In this document: one piece after another, positions 18,051 to 27,567 of the stretch
Layout: each line of letters begins with the position of its first letter
Position numbering within the stretch: the first letter of the stretch is position 1
NCBI GenBank assembly: GCA_030586155.1
Contig: CP130741.1
Location: forward strand, 2,536,680 to 2,600,679
Length of the DNA: 64,000 nt
Direction of reading: 5' to 3'
Origin: Eubacteriaceae bacterium ES3
GTDB taxonomy: Bacteria; Bacillota; Clostridia; Eubacteriales; Eubacteriaceae
Made by a program: the position numbers and the translations under genes
Notes under the pieces: model-generated
Told to the model about the DNA's origin: nothing
Database searches by the model: none
What the model saw: only the letters and a program-made list of their open reading frames with translations

Positions 18051-21000
18051 TTAAAGAAATATTTTGCCCATACGAATAAAACAAATTATTTTTTCTCGAA
18101 CTGGTATTTGGGTTAAAGTTTCGACTGCCTTAGCATAAAATTCCACCTGAGCCCTGTACGTCTCGAGTCTATTTTGATAGTCCTGCTGGTCCTTTAAATA
18201 GTCTGTTTTATAATCAACAATCACCCATTCGCCATTTTCAATAAAAGCACAGTCGATTACCCCCTGTACCATAACGGACTGACGATAATCTTCCCACTCC
18301 GGACGGATCGTCGCTGGGCTGACCTTAAGTGTAAAAGGCCATTCCCGCTTTATTGTTGCTGCTGTCAGAATTCTATTTCCCAGATCTGTATTAAAAAACG
18401 TCTGGACCAGTTTAAGATCAATACTCATCCCCTGGGCATGACCCAAATATCGATCGACAATTAAACGCTCTCTTTCTGAAAGTAAAAACTGGCTGATCCC
18501 TTCATCCCCCTGGGATTCTAAAATCTTTCGATACTTTTCTAAATCCAGCACTTCCATAAAAAGATGCAAAGCAGTTCCCTTTTCGGCACCCGTCAGTGTC
18601 TCTTCACGGCTTTCCATAAAGACCGGTTTCTGAATACGACTTGAAAAAGACTGATTGCTTAAAACTTCACTAACAGAAATACTTTGTCTTTTACTGTTTT
18701 GAAGGTTTTTAATCTCTGTAACGCTCATTTTCCCCGGCAAGGTTTCTTTTAGGCCTTGCTGATAGTCGAAACTTAAAATGCTGCTGATGTTCTCACTCAT
18801 GGTCTCATCGACTTTGTCGAAAATTTTATTGGTTGTTTCTAAAGACTGGTCCACCGGCATAAGCTTACCTGGATCAAAAATCTGCTGAATGGTAAAATGT
18901 TTCTCATTTTGCAGCTCACTAGCCTCTAAACGTCCAGCTTTAAGCACCGCCATCATAATCCAGTCAAGAAAACATGAAGCCGATAGAAGATTCTCCGGCT
19001 CGGGGGCCTTCTGCCACCTGGCAGATTGTTTATCGGTTATTTTCCCGGCAGCAACCAGATGAAGTTTTTCTTCAGCCCTGGTCATTCCCACATAAAGTAT
19101 TCGCATTTCTTCTGACAGCATTTCCCGAAGATTTTGCTCCATGCAAACCTGTTTGGCAATGGTCTGAGCCTTGTAGCGGTTCTTTTCATCCACAAAATCA
19201 GGACAGATCCCCAGATTTTTGTGGAAAAGTATCGCTCGCGAATTATCCCGCTTATTAAAGTTTCGATTTAATCCCGCTATAAAGACAACCGGGAACTCCA
19301 GCCCCTTACTTTTGTGAACAGTCATCAGACGAACCACATTTTCCTGCTCTGAAAGACTGCGTGACGGCGAAACATCCTGACTGTGCTTTTTCATACTTTC
19401 AATGAAACGGACAAACTGATAAAGACCCTTGAGCGTCGATTTTTTATAGTCAGCCGCCCGCTTCAAAAGAATTTTTAAGTTATTCTGCCTCTGCTCTCCT
19501 CCCGGCAGACAGCCGACCAGGCCGAAATAACCGGTTTCCATAAAAATTTTCCAGAGAAACTCCTCCACTGGCAATTGCTTCGAGTCCTCCCGAAAGCCCT
19601 CTACCTGTTCATAGAAAACCTTAAGCCGCTTCGAAAGGTCATCCTCCTTTTCTGCCATATACTTTTCTGCTGCTTCATAGAAAAAGCCATCAGGATAAGC
19701 AATTCGGATCACTGTACAGTCATCAGTTGTAAGTTTTCCAATTGGTGAAACCATAACGCTCAACAAGGCAAGATCCTGATGACCGTTATCGATCAGGTTC
19801 AAAAGATTTAGAATGGTCCTAATCTCCAGTGATTCATAATACCGTGATCCCCCTTCAAAATAAACAGGTATCCCGTATTCCTGAAAAACCTTTAAAAAAA
19901 TCTCTTCCCGACCGGCAAGACTGCGAAGGAGAACCCCAATATCCCGATATTCCACGGGTTTTTCAAGCCCGTCCCGACTCCGATAAAGGGGGCTGCCAAT
20001 TTGAGTCATAATTTTTTTTGCTATGAAACGTGCTTCCAGTTCGGCTGTCGTCATGTCTGACAATTCATCGGATAATTGGTCCTTGGGCTGATAAATTACA
20101 TGAATCTCCGGCTTGAGATTATTCTCGCTGCATTTAAGCCCCGGATACAAAGCGACCTTTTCATTGTAGTCAATCTCCCCCAATTCTTTCGACATAATTG
20201 CTGAAAAAATTTCATTGATCCCATTAATAATGGTTTCTGAACTTCTGAAATTTCGGTTTAGGTTAATTAAAGCCCCTCCCTGGCTTTCTCCAAAACTTTC
20301 ATACTTTTCCATAAAAATTCCTGGATCTGCCAGACGAAAACGATATATGCTCTGTTTAACATCACCTACCATAAAATAATTATCGGAACGGACAACTTTT
20401 TTAAGAATGGTTTCCTGCATCTCATTGGTATCCTGATATTCATCAATAAAAACAAAATCAAAACGGTTACGGACTTCTTCTGATACCGTTTCATCCTCCA
20501 AAAGCTTAAGGGCCAATTGTTCCAGATCATTATAATCCAGAGCATTTTTTTCCAGTTTTTTTGACTGGTAAATCTGGTCCATTAAAAAGGTTACCTGCAC
20601 CAGCTTTTCAATCAGCGGTTTCAACCCTTTTAGTTCTTTCAGTAAAAAGCCTTTTTCAAAGTAAGCAATCAGATCTTTAATCCCCTCTTTGCCCTGATCG
20701 CGAAGGTCTTTAATCTGTTTTTTTAAGTCCGGATCCATTTTTTTAGAGGAGGGGAAGCGTCCAAAATCAATTCTTTTTAAGGCCTCCAGCCATTCTGCTT
20801 CCGCATCTGACTGAGAAAAGAGTAAAAGGGCCCTTTCCACGGCTTTGGATTCCTCTTCAAGAAGCACCTGCACTTTCTCAAATCCTTCCAGCTCTGAAAG
20901 ATCCAAACCACATGCATAGGCGTTTTTTATAGCACTCAATTTAAAGTCTGCTATTTGAGAAAATTTTTGGCCCCACAAATGTTCTTTCATAAAAGCAGCT

Positions 21001-21620
21001 TCTTCGATATCAAATAAAGAAAGCGCTTTTTCACACCACTTTTCTTTATAAGGCTGGGCATTTAAAAAAAAGTAAAACTGTTCCACCAGTTCTTTTAAGA
21101 CCGTATCATTGCGGTTTCCCGAATACTTATCGACCAGTTCAAGAAAAAGAATGTCCTTGCCTTCTTCTGCCTTTTCATATTCTAATTCGAATACCTCTTC
21201 CAGGGCTTCCTTACGAAGCAGGGCCATATCAATATCATTGCCGATCACAAATCCCGGATCCAAGTCAATTTTATAAAAATACTGTCGTAAAAGGCTCATG
21301 CAAAAAACATGAAATGTTGAGATTGAAGCGTTTCCCAGCAGACTCATCTGCTTTAAAATTTTTGCACGGTCCTCTGATTCTGTCCCTTCAAGTGCTTTCG
21401 AAAAAGTCTGATTCAAACGATTCTTCATTTCACCGGCAGCAGCCCTGGTAAAGGTTAAAACCAGCAGTTTGTCGACATCGATCTGATCCTCCAGGACAAT
21501 CCGCAAAATCCGTTCTATCAAAAGCGCCGTTTTACCCGATCCGGCAGCTGCAGATACTAAAAGATTCTCATACCGATTCTCAATCGCTGCAAGCTGCTCA
21601 GCTGTCCATTTCTTGTTCAT
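18051..21620 (-). CDS. addA: ATP-dependent helicase/nuclease subunit A
   Basis: The helicase-nuclease subunit of AddAB, which processes double-strand ends for recombination. From ATG 21620 (AAAGGAG upstream) it has 1189 residues. UvrD-like motifs: Walker A SAAAGSGKTALLIERI, LLVLTFTRAAAGEMKNRL, FVFIDEYQDTNEMQ, GDVKQSIYRFRLADP, LMTVHKSKGLEFPVVFIAG and ILYVGMTRAEEKL. The C-terminal RecB-type nuclease domain has GTALHLFMEVLDL and WVIVDYKTDYL. It overlaps the end of addB by 23 bases, so it is translationally coupled to it. Confidence 0.97.
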   Translation of the reverse strand: MNKKWTAEQLAAIENRYENLLVSAAAGSGKTALLIERILRIVLEDQIDVDKLLVLTFTRAAAGEMKNRLNQTFSKALEGTESEDRAKILKQMSLLGNASISTFHVFCMSLLRQYFYKIDLDPGFVIGNDIDMALLRKEALEEVFELEYEKAEEGKDILFLELVDKYSGNRNDTVLKELVEQFYFFLNAQPYKEKWCEKALSLFDIEEAAFMKEHLWGQKFSQIADFKLSAIKNAYACGLDLSELEGFEKVQVLLEEESKAVERALLLFSQSDAEAEWLEALKRIDFGRFPSSKKMDPDLKKQIKDLRDQGKEGIKDLIAYFEKGFLLKELKGLKPLIEKLVQVTFLMDQIYQSKKLEKNALDYNDLEQLALKLLEDETVSEEVRNRFDFVFIDEYQDTNEMQETILKKVVRSDNYFMVGDVKQSIYRFRLADPGIFMEKYESFGESQGGALINLNRNFRSSETIINGINEIFSAIMSKELGEIDYNEKVALYPGLKCSENNLKPEIHVIYQPKDQLSDELSDMTTAELEARFIAKKIMTQIGSPLYRSRDGLEKPVEYRDIGVLLRSLAGREEIFLKVFQEYGIPVYFEGGSRYYESLEIRTILNLLNLIDNGHQDLALLSVMVSPIGKLTTDDCTVIRIAYPDGFFYEAAEKYMAEKEDDLSKRLKVFYEQVEGFREDSKQLPVEEFLWKIFMETGYFGLVGCLPGGEQRQNNLKILLKRAADYKKSTLKGLYQFVRFIESMKKHSQDVSPSRSLSEQENVVRLMTVHKSKGLEFPVVFIAGLNRNFNKRDNSRAILFHKNLGICPDFVDEKNRYKAQTIAKQVCMEQNLREMLSEEMRILYVGMTRAEEKLHLVAAGKITDKQSARWQKAPEPENLLSASCFLDWIMMAVLKAGRLEASELQNEKHFTIQQIFDPGKLMPVDQSLETTNKIFDKVDETMSENISSILSFDYQQGLKETLPGKMSVTEIKNLQNSKRQSISVSEVLSNQSFSSRIQKPVFMESREETLTGAEKGTALHLFMEVLDLEKYRKILESQGDEGISQFLLSERERLIVDRYLGHAQGMSIDLKLVQTFFNTDLGNRILTAATIKREWPFTLKVSPATIRPEWEDYRQSVMVQGVIDCAFIENGEWVIVDYKTDYLKDQQDYQNRLETYRAQVEFYAKAVETLTQIPVREKIICFIRMGKIFL

Positions 21621-24600
21621 TTTCTGGCTCCTTTCTGATCGCAGCAAAAAATTCTTCCTTCTTCATTGACCCACCAATATTCTGATAAGCTTCCGGTGAT
21701 ATTTCCGGATCAAACTGGCAAATCCCCTGAAAACGGCAATAGGTACAAGCTGTTATTTCTTTATTTTTAACCGGTCGGACAGCAATTTCACCGCTATAGA
21801 TTTCACTGACCAGCTCTTTCACTAATTCCCGCACATACTCAATCAATTCTTCAAATGCTTCCCGATCGATTGTCTCTCTGACCGGCAGAAATTCTGAACT
21901 ATTTCCCGCCTCATCCATGGCTTCAATTACTGAAGCATCATTACTGATTAAACCATTGAGACTGAAAGCTTTGTTCATTTCTTTTTGCAGCTGCTCTTTA
22001 AAGTCTTCCCGCGAATTGTCAATTTTAGCAGCGATAACCGGATCATCGACATGAAAATATAGGATACCGCCAGGCACCAGATTCTCTTTTTTAAGCACCG
22101 ATAAACATCCATCCATATAGACAACCAGCTGAAGCGACAGACCGTAATAAATATCTCCGTAACTCAGCTTTTTCTTGCCGGTCTTATAATCGATAATTTT
22201 TACCCAGGTTTCCTGATCTTTTTCATAAAGATCAACCCGGTCTATCTTTCCATATAAGTAAAACTCTTCTTTCAAATCTTTAACCGGTTGTTCAAAAACC
22301 AACTCTGACTGAAATGGGACAAAGTCTCCGGCCACAAGCTGACTGATCAGATGATCGATGGAACGCTTGCCCACCCGTTCCAGTTTTTTACCCAGGTAAC
22401 GGTACGAAGCTGAACTGTTAAAGACATTTGTCCGGATTCCCGGCAGGTTCTTTTCCATCAGTTGAGCAATCTTTTTTTCTTTATCGCCTTCTTTAAGCTG
22501 GTGCAGATCAATGTCTTCGGCCTTTGCCCATTTGAAAAAGTCATCCACGACCTGATGCAAAAGAATGCCGATTTCCGGCGCCGCCACTTCATAAATCAAT
22601 CGTTCTTCCGGTTTTAAACCATATTGAACAAAGTGAGAAAATGGACATTTGCGAAACTGTTCCAGACGCGTCACCGAGCTTGACATCTTTTTTCCATAAA
22701 GACTTAGTGCCTGTTCAGGACTTAATCTTTTGACCGCCTCTGATGACTGCGTTGCCTGCAAAGTTCTTTCAATTTCTTTTTGATAGCCATTTTTAAGAAA
22801 CCAGTTGTAAACCGCCTGCCAGATTGCGGCTTCCTCCTCTGAATAAATCTGATTGCCCTTTAAAAAGTGAATTAATTCCCAGATTGTAACCTCCGGTCGG
22901 CAGATGTGATCGAGGACCCGGTTATTACTTTTTCCGATGGTAGAATTAATTTTTATTAACTCAAAACTATTTAGAATGCGCTCGATAAAAAGACTGGGCT
23001 GCAAGCTGTTTCCTTCCAAATCAGAGAGGGCCCAGAACAGAAAGAGCCTTTCTTTTGGCCTAGTCAGAACATCATAAATCAGGAAATTTTCCTGTTCCAT
23101 CTGAAAAGCCAGATTATTCTGAAAATGAAGCTGATAGTTTTCCAAGGTCTTTCGTTCCGTATCCGTGATTAAATTGGGTTCTGAGCCTGTTCCGGGAATT
23201 TTGCCCTCGTTCATCCCAAAAATCAGGAGTGTTTTAAAGGGCGCATTACGACTTCTTTTTAAATCGGTAATATTAACAAAATTGCCATGGGGCGGGATCA
23301 CACCCAGCTGATAATCCTGAATCGCCGTTTTAAGCAGCCTTATATATTCATTGAACGCTACCTCTTCCTCGCCCATGGTTTCCACCAGTTGATCAAAAAC
23401 TTCCATCAGCCGGCTGAAGATCTGATCATATGCACTTTGAATTTCAAAATCACCTGCCTCCAGCAGTCTTTGGGATAAATCATCAAGCTGTTCATTTACC
23501 TTTGTTTCAACCAGAAAAGTATAAACGGCCTCTGTCATTTGACGGTAGCTCTTTTTGCCTTTGACTCGGCTTTCTAACGTAAGCAGGGGATCAATCACCC
23601 GTTCACGCAAGCTATTTAGCACTTCAAGCTCCAATGAAGGATTCTGACTGATTTTAGTAAAAGGAGTTTTCCATTTAAAGCCTTTAATTCCAAATTCCAA
23701 AACATAATTCTCCAGATCCTGACCTTCCTCAAGACTGATGGGAGAGAATCCGGTTTTAATATAACCCATCAGGTCGTCATGACGATAATGATAGGCAACA
23801 GATTCCAGAGCCGAACTAACTGCTTCAATTAAATGATTGTCGCCGATTGGACGCAGTTCATCAAGAAAAAAGGGAATCCCATATTGAGTGAATACACCTT
23901 TGATAATATTTTGATACAGGTCCATATCACCGGTAAGAACAACGATATCCTTATAGTCATGGTTTTCCTGGCGAATCAGCTTAAGTATTTCAACCGCCCC
24001 TTGTTCCACTTCTTCCCAGACATTCTGGTTCTGAAACATTTTTATTTTATCAACCGATTTTTTCCAGACTGACTGAGGATAGGCAAACAGATTTTTCTGA
24101 AGAAAACAGATTTCCGGTGAACTGAACTCTTTTTCATCAATTGAAACCATTTTTAAATCCGCTTCTACACTGGCACCAATCTCTTTTAACCGATTCAGGG
24201 TATTGCGGGTTAGGGAAAAAGCACTGGCATCCGGAGCCGATTCATCTAATTCAACCGACAGCCCTACCGCCAAATCTCTGGCTGTCGTCAGCAGATTTCT
24301 AATCATCCGATAGTCCTGGGAAGAAAAGTTCTGAAAACCGTCAATCCAGATTGCTGAACTTTTAAGAAAAGAAGCCTGAGGAATTTTTTGCAAAAACAAT
24401 TGATGCAAATCCTTATCATCGATGCGATCATTCCCCATTAATTGGTTGTATTCCCAATAAATCTTGCGGATATCTGTCAGTTTCTGCTTTAGCAGTCCAG
24501 ACGGCAAGTCTTCTAGTACTTTGTCAAAATCCTCCGGAAGAAGTTCATTTTCCTTTAACTCAACAATCAGTTCACCGATCTTCTGCGAAAACCCAGACTT

Positions 24601-24939
24601 TTGTACTGAGCTTTTGTACATTATAAGATTCTCCTGAACCAGTGTCATTGCCTTCTGCAGAAGCATATTTCGGCCATGCTGATCTAAAACCTTGATATTG
24701 AGTCCCCCGGTTTCTTTTAAGACACGCAGCCCCAGACGCTTAGGCGAGAGTACTTCGATGTCACTCAGTCCTTCCTGGCCAAGGGCTTCGATCAGGGCAG
24801 TTTCAGCACCCAGAGTAAACTGTTCCGGCACAAGCAGGTACAGATTTTCCAATCCATTTTCCCTAGCCTTTTTTATGTCCTGATAAACAGCCTGACTGAT
24901 CTGCATCGATTGTCTTCCGGTCATAATCTTGAGTCCCAT
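21598..24939 (-). CDS. addB: ATP-dependent nuclease subunit B
   Basis: Second subunit of AddAB, 1113 residues; ATG 24939 follows GGAGGAG. It has an inactive helicase-like body and a C-terminal nuclease (GILLHQVVDDFF, VKIIDYKTGKK) with an iron-sulfur cluster formed by the Cys of CPFSHFVQYGL and the CTYCRFQGICQFD motif. The N-terminal loop, which in well-studied AddB proteins is a P-loop (GRxGSGKT type), reads TGRQSMQIS here, so ATP binding at this site is probably lost. The nuclease domain and the cluster look intact. First gene of the addB-addA pair. Confidence 0.95.
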   Translation of the reverse strand: MGLKIMTGRQSMQISQAVYQDIKKARENGLENLYLLVPEQFTLGAETALIEALGQEGLSDIEVLSPKRLGLRVLKETGGLNIKVLDQHGRNMLLQKAMTLVQENLIMYKSSVQKSGFSQKIGELIVELKENELLPEDFDKVLEDLPSGLLKQKLTDIRKIYWEYNQLMGNDRIDDKDLHQLFLQKIPQASFLKSSAIWIDGFQNFSSQDYRMIRNLLTTARDLAVGLSVELDESAPDASAFSLTRNTLNRLKEIGASVEADLKMVSIDEKEFSSPEICFLQKNLFAYPQSVWKKSVDKIKMFQNQNVWEEVEQGAVEILKLIRQENHDYKDIVVLTGDMDLYQNIIKGVFTQYGIPFFLDELRPIGDNHLIEAVSSALESVAYHYRHDDLMGYIKTGFSPISLEEGQDLENYVLEFGIKGFKWKTPFTKISQNPSLELEVLNSLRERVIDPLLTLESRVKGKKSYRQMTEAVYTFLVETKVNEQLDDLSQRLLEAGDFEIQSAYDQIFSRLMEVFDQLVETMGEEEVAFNEYIRLLKTAIQDYQLGVIPPHGNFVNITDLKRSRNAPFKTLLIFGMNEGKIPGTGSEPNLITDTERKTLENYQLHFQNNLAFQMEQENFLIYDVLTRPKERLFLFWALSDLEGNSLQPSLFIERILNSFELIKINSTIGKSNNRVLDHICRPEVTIWELIHFLKGNQIYSEEEAAIWQAVYNWFLKNGYQKEIERTLQATQSSEAVKRLSPEQALSLYGKKMSSSVTRLEQFRKCPFSHFVQYGLKPEERLIYEVAAPEIGILLHQVVDDFFKWAKAEDIDLHQLKEGDKEKKIAQLMEKNLPGIRTNVFNSSASYRYLGKKLERVGKRSIDHLISQLVAGDFVPFQSELVFEQPVKDLKEEFYLYGKIDRVDLYEKDQETWVKIIDYKTGKKKLSYGDIYYGLSLQLVVYMDGCLSVLKKENLVPGGILYFHVDDPVIAAKIDNSREDFKEQLQKEMNKAFSLNGLISNDASVIEAMDEAGNSSEFLPVRETIDREAFEELIEYVRELVKELVSEIYSGEIAVRPVKNKEITACTYCRFQGICQFDPEISPEAYQNIGGSMKKEEFFAAIRKEPENEQEMDS

Positions 24940-24960
24940 GCTAAGCTCCTCCTTCTTCCT

Positions 24961-24987
24961 AAAAAAAACAGGCGGATTAACCGCCTG
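24961..24987 (-). terminator. Intrinsic terminator after trpS
   Basis: On the minus strand CAGGCGG-ttaat-CCGCCTG is followed by eight T, 38 bases after the trpS stop codon. It separates trpS from addB. Confidence 0.9.
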
Positions 24988-25024
24988 CGAATACTAACAA
25001 AGTTGATTATAACAACTAAACCCC

Positions 25025-26023
25025 TTAAACTGTTACAAAACCAACCTTTTTACGCACCTTGGACAGGGTTCTCCAGGCAATTTTAGATGCCGTTTCAGCG
25101 TTACTGCGCATTACCTGTTCCAGATAGCCTTTATCATTTAAAAGCTTCTGATACTCTTCCTGAACAGGACTAATGGTGTCAGCCACCGATTCGCCAACTT
25201 TAAGCTTGAAGTCTCCATAACCTTTTCCTTCAAATTCTTTTTCGATTGCTTCCAGGCTCGCTCCAGTTGAACAGGCGTATATCTCCATCAGATTGGAGAC
25301 TCCCGGTTTATTTTCACGGTCATATCGGACAGCTGTATCCGAGTCTGTTACAGCCCGTTTGAACTTCTTGACAATTTGCTTGGGGTCATCCAATAGAGAA
25401 ATAAATCCATTCAAATTCTCATCCGATTTTGACATTTTTTTTGTTGGATCCTGGAGACTCATAATCCTGGCTCCCGACTCACCAAAAATCGCTTCTGGAA
25501 CTTTGAATACATCCCCATAAGCCTGGTTAAAACGGACGGCCAGGTCCCTGGCCAGCTCAACATGCTGTCTCTGATCGCTGCCTACCGGCACATAGTCGGT
25601 CTGGTAAAGTAAAATATCGGCGGCCATCAGGACAGGGTAATCAAATAGTCCAACCCGAATATTTTCTCCCTGTTTTTGTGATTTATCCTTAAACTGGGTC
25701 ATTCGTCCCAGCTCACCCATATAGGAATTGCAGTTTAAAATCCAGGTCAGTTCTGAGTGTTCCGGTACCATGGATTGAACATATAAAATTGATTTCTTAG
25801 GATCAATCCCCAGCGCCAGCAGCAGGGCTAATGATTCGTAGGTTCGCCTTCTTAAATCGGCCGCTACCTGGGGCATGGTAATCGCATGAAGATCCACCAC
25901 ACAAAACAGACTGTTATAATCTTCCTGAAGATTTACCCAGTTTTTCATGGCGCCAAAATAGTTGCCAATGGTGAAAGTTCCCGATGGCTGAATTCCGCTG
26001 TATACAATTTTCTTTTTTTCCAT
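25025..26023 (-). CDS. trpS: Tryptophanyl-tRNA synthetase
   Basis: Charges tRNA-Trp. The 332-residue class I enzyme has the HIGH-type motif as TIGN (SGTFTIGNYFGAMKNW), the specificity regions ILNCNSYMGELGRMTQFKDKS and LMAADILLYQTDYVPVGSDQRQH, and KMSKS (PTKKMSKSDEN). GGAGG precedes ATG 26023. It stands after murI with a 34-base gap and has its own terminator; no T-box leader fits in that gap. Confidence 0.98.
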   Translation of the reverse strand: MEKKKIVYSGIQPSGTFTIGNYFGAMKNWVNLQEDYNSLFCVVDLHAITMPQVAADLRRRTYESLALLLALGIDPKKSILYVQSMVPEHSELTWILNCNSYMGELGRMTQFKDKSQKQGENIRVGLFDYPVLMAADILLYQTDYVPVGSDQRQHVELARDLAVRFNQAYGDVFKVPEAIFGESGARIMSLQDPTKKMSKSDENLNGFISLLDDPKQIVKKFKRAVTDSDTAVRYDRENKPGVSNLMEIYACSTGASLEAIEKEFEGKGYGDFKLKVGESVADTISPVQEEYQKLLNDKGYLEQVMRSNAETASKIAWRTLSKVRKKVGFVTV

Positions 26024-26057
26024 TTAGTCCTCCTCTTAAGTCCTTATAAGTAAAGCT

Positions 26058-26873
26058 TTATTCAAAAGCGCTTAATTCAGTTTCTATCAGATTATCACAC
26101 TTTAAATCGAGTTCATCAATGATTCTTTCAGAAATTTCACGACCGGCAGTGATAAAAATTGTTGTCGCCCCTTTTCGTTCACGATCACAAAAAAAATCAG
26201 CTTCATTAAAATACTGCTTCATCTGCTCCATCAGTCCATTAGCCGGATTTATGAGCAATAAATCCGGATAAAGTTCTCTGATTGTATCTGCAACAATCGG
26301 GAAATGCGTACAGCCCAGCAAGAGCTCTTCCACCATTACCCCCTGTTTTTGACCTTTTAAAAGAATTGGGTCCACTGCTTCTCTAATATTGTGCTTCAGA
26401 TTCTCAAGATCTTTTTTTCCTTCATTTATAACTTTAGCCAGGGTATGGGTTTCCTGAGCGATATATTGAATATCCCTGGTTAATAAAGCTAATTCTTTTT
26501 CGTAGCCACGATTTTTTACCGTTGCCGCCGTCGCAATCAATCCAACCATCCCCCGCTCACGAAGCAAAAGGGTTTCCCGAACCCCGGCTTCAATCACACT
26601 AAAAAGGGGCACATTTGATGTTAAATCACTAATTAGAGATGACAGAGTATTGCAAGCCAGGACCACGGCTTTTACCCCATAGCCTTCCAGCTCTCTAATA
26701 ATAGCATTCCCCAGTTCAATCAGTTCCTGGTTTTCCCGTTCACCGTATGGCATACGTTTTGAGTCGCCGTAATAAATATAGTTTTCATTGGGAAGACAAC
26801 GCTGCAGTTCTTTTAATACTGTAAAACCACCAACACCTGAATCAATCAGACCAATGGGATCACAATTATTCAT
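26058..26873 (-). CDS. murI: Glutamate racemase
   Basis: Makes D-glutamate for peptidoglycan. 271 residues with the two catalytic cysteines in VVLACNTLSSLI and LLLGCTHFPIV, the N-terminal IGLIDSGVGGFTVLKEL and the YYGDSKRMPYGER substrate loop. It overlaps xpt by 8 bases and uses a GGAGAA site within xpt, so the two are coupled; trpS follows. Confidence 0.97.
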   Translation of the reverse strand: MNNCDPIGLIDSGVGGFTVLKELQRCLPNENYIYYGDSKRMPYGERENQELIELGNAIIRELEGYGVKAVVLACNTLSSLISDLTSNVPLFSVIEAGVRETLLLRERGMVGLIATAATVKNRGYEKELALLTRDIQYIAQETHTLAKVINEGKKDLENLKHNIREAVDPILLKGQKQGVMVEELLLGCTHFPIVADTIRELYPDLLLINPANGLMEQMKQYFNEADFFCDRERKGATTIFITAGREISERIIDELDLKCDNLIETELSAFE

Positions 26874-27465
26874 TCATTTCTCCAGACTGACTGCGAAAAC
26901 TGATCCCGTCTTCAACACTCATGGACTCCACAATCGCCAAGGATTCCAGATGGACTCCTTGTGCTCTTAAGGCATCTCCACCGCCCTGAAAGCCTTTTTC
27001 GATCGCGATTCCCACACCTACAAGACTTGCTCCAGCCTGTCTGATTATTTCTTCCAGGCTCTCGACGGCCTTGCCGTTTGCCAGAAAATCATCAATAATC
27101 AAAATGCGATCATTAGGGCCTAAATATTTCTGGGAAACCATAATTTTATATGACTGCTGTTTTGTATATGAGTAGACATCACTGAAATAAATTTCGTCAT
27201 CCAGGTTTAATGACACTGCCTTTTTCCCAAAAACCACCGGACAATAGTCAAAGTATTTCGCCGCACAAGCAGCGATCGCAATCCCTGATGTCTCTATCGT
27301 CAAAATTTTATTGACTCCCTCTCCGGCAAAGCGTCTGGAGAACTCTTTTCCCATTTCTTCAAACAGGCTTATATCAAGTTGATGATTCAAAAAAGCATCA
27401 ACCTTTAAAATACCACCGTCTTTGACCGTTCCCTCAGTTCTGATTCTTTCTTCTAATAACTCCAT
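26866..27465 (-). CDS. xpt: Xanthine phosphoribosyltransferase
   Basis: Purine salvage enzyme converting xanthine and PRPP to XMP. 199 residues; residues ILIIDDFLANGKAVESL form the PRPP-binding loop, and VNKILTIETSGIAIAA, FGKKAVSLNL and GIAIEKGFQGGG are typical Xpt segments. AAAGGAG precedes ATG 27465. The leader from the predicted promoter is only ~20 bases, so there is no purine riboswitch, unlike many Bacillus xpt genes. First gene of xpt-murI. Confidence 0.95.
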   Translation of the reverse strand: MELLEERIRTEGTVKDGGILKVDAFLNHQLDISLFEEMGKEFSRRFAGEGVNKILTIETSGIAIAACAAKYFDYCPVVFGKKAVSLNLDDEIYFSDVYSYTKQQSYKIMVSQKYLGPNDRILIIDDFLANGKAVESLEEIIRQAGASLVGVGIAIEKGFQGGGDALRAQGVHLESLAIVESMSVEDGISFRSQSGEMNE

Positions 27466-27486
27466 TGGCTGCTCCTTTAATCCTAA

Positions 27487-27499
27487 TCGAGTTATTATA
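27487..27499 (-). promoter_or_regulatory. Predicted extended -10 promoter of xpt-murI
   Basis: TGGTATAAT on the minus strand (-10 hexamer at 27499-27494) with an extended TGn motif and a poor -35. It lies between the fusA-type terminator and the xpt start, giving a leader of ~20 bases. Confidence 0.5.
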
Positions 27500-27531
27500 C
27501 CACACTACAGTTCTTTATAAAACTTTATCTT

Positions 27532-27562
27532 AAAAAAGAGCCCTGCACATATGTGCAGGGCT
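27532..27562 (-). terminator. Intrinsic terminator after the EF-G-like gene
   Basis: A perfect 24-base palindrome AGCCCTGCACAT/ATGTGCAGGGCT followed on the minus strand by C and six T, just after the stop codon of the EF-G-like gene. Confidence 0.9.
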
Positions 27563-27567
27563 TAGCT

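Noticed and set aside
27466-27531. Purine riboswitch before xpt
   Set aside because: Only ~66 bases separate the terminator from the start codon, too short for the aptamer.
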